64,000 nucleotides of DNA from Choristoneura fumiferana (Eukaryota > Arthropoda > Insecta > Lepidoptera > Tortricidae), in the NCBI RefSeq assembly GCF_025370935.1, contig NC_133499.1, positions 6,102,234-6,166,233 of the forward strand, written 5' to 3'. The position numbers and the translations under genes were made by a program. How positions within the stretch are numbered: position 1 is the first letter of the stretch; each line of letters begins with the position of its first letter. Positions 63,901 through 64,000 of this stretch are shown piece by piece. Under the pieces are notes generated by a model. That model did no database searches. It worked only from the letters and a program-made list of their open reading frames with translations, and was not told the origin of the DNA.

Positions 63901-64000
63901 TACGTACTCTTCCCAAAATATCGCATGAAATAATAACCTACTTTTCTGGGAGCAGTTCGTTTCCGTGGGGCGCGCTTCTAACCTAACCTAACCTACTTTT

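Noticed and set aside
63975..64000. CCTAACCTAACCTA at the window end, and GGTTAGGTTAGGTTAG near 36575, as telomeric (TTAGG)n
   Set aside because: Only three to four units; short interstitial motifs of this kind are common in insect repeats (family H ends in GGTTAGGTTA).

Overview
The window looks like insect nuclear DNA, most probably from a moth or butterfly. It has multi-exon genes with GT-AG introns, no bacterial-style operons, AT-rich introns, and many short inverted-repeat elements, tRNA-headed SINEs and RTE-like LINE pieces of the kind that fill lepidopteran genomes. Only two protein-coding genes can be followed with confidence, both on the + strand. Nearly everything else is mobile DNA, much of it nested.

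Region 1 (1-4388) is the 3' part of a CKAP2-like gene (cytoskeleton-associated protein 2, a mitotic spindle protein). It has a disordered Lys/Ser-rich region, a KEN degron, the CKAP2 C-terminal domain and the PVRRS C-terminal motif. Its first exon is broken by apparent single-base frameshifts. Region 2 (4400-30400) is intergenic and transposon-rich. It holds a complete RTE-type LINE on the - strand (10164-13593) with an 11-bp target-site duplication, two hAT-type MITEs with 8-bp duplications, several Tc1/mariner-type MITEs with TA duplications, a knot of nested MITEs at 19.8-20.5 kb, and a 1.69-kb element with ~285-bp inverted termini.

Region 3 (30430-63319 and beyond the right edge) is one long gene for a short ABCC (MRP4-like) ABC transporter. 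It has a putative TATA promoter preceded by a cluster of GATA motifs, a non-coding first exon, a start codon at 33028 and 24 recognisable coding exons. These cover TMD1, NBD1, the linker and TMD2; NBD2 lies outside the window. Introns carry SINEs, LINE tails, MITEs and degenerate short-period repeats. One intron holds two decayed tandem copies of the exon that encodes the ABC signature motif. One TMD2 exon (60898-61049) carries an apparent frameshift.

The most unusual items are: the signature-exon triplication; the GATA/TATA promoter; a GC-rich element with ~115-bp inverted ends inside the ABCC gene (54571-55628) that has LTR-like signals and a decayed reverse-strand ORF; a pair of equal-length 378-bp elements with 3-bp duplications; a SINE and LINE fragments sharing a 3' tail; and introns built almost wholly from degenerate short repeats. 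No rRNA, genuine tRNA gene, CRISPR array or viral genome is visible.
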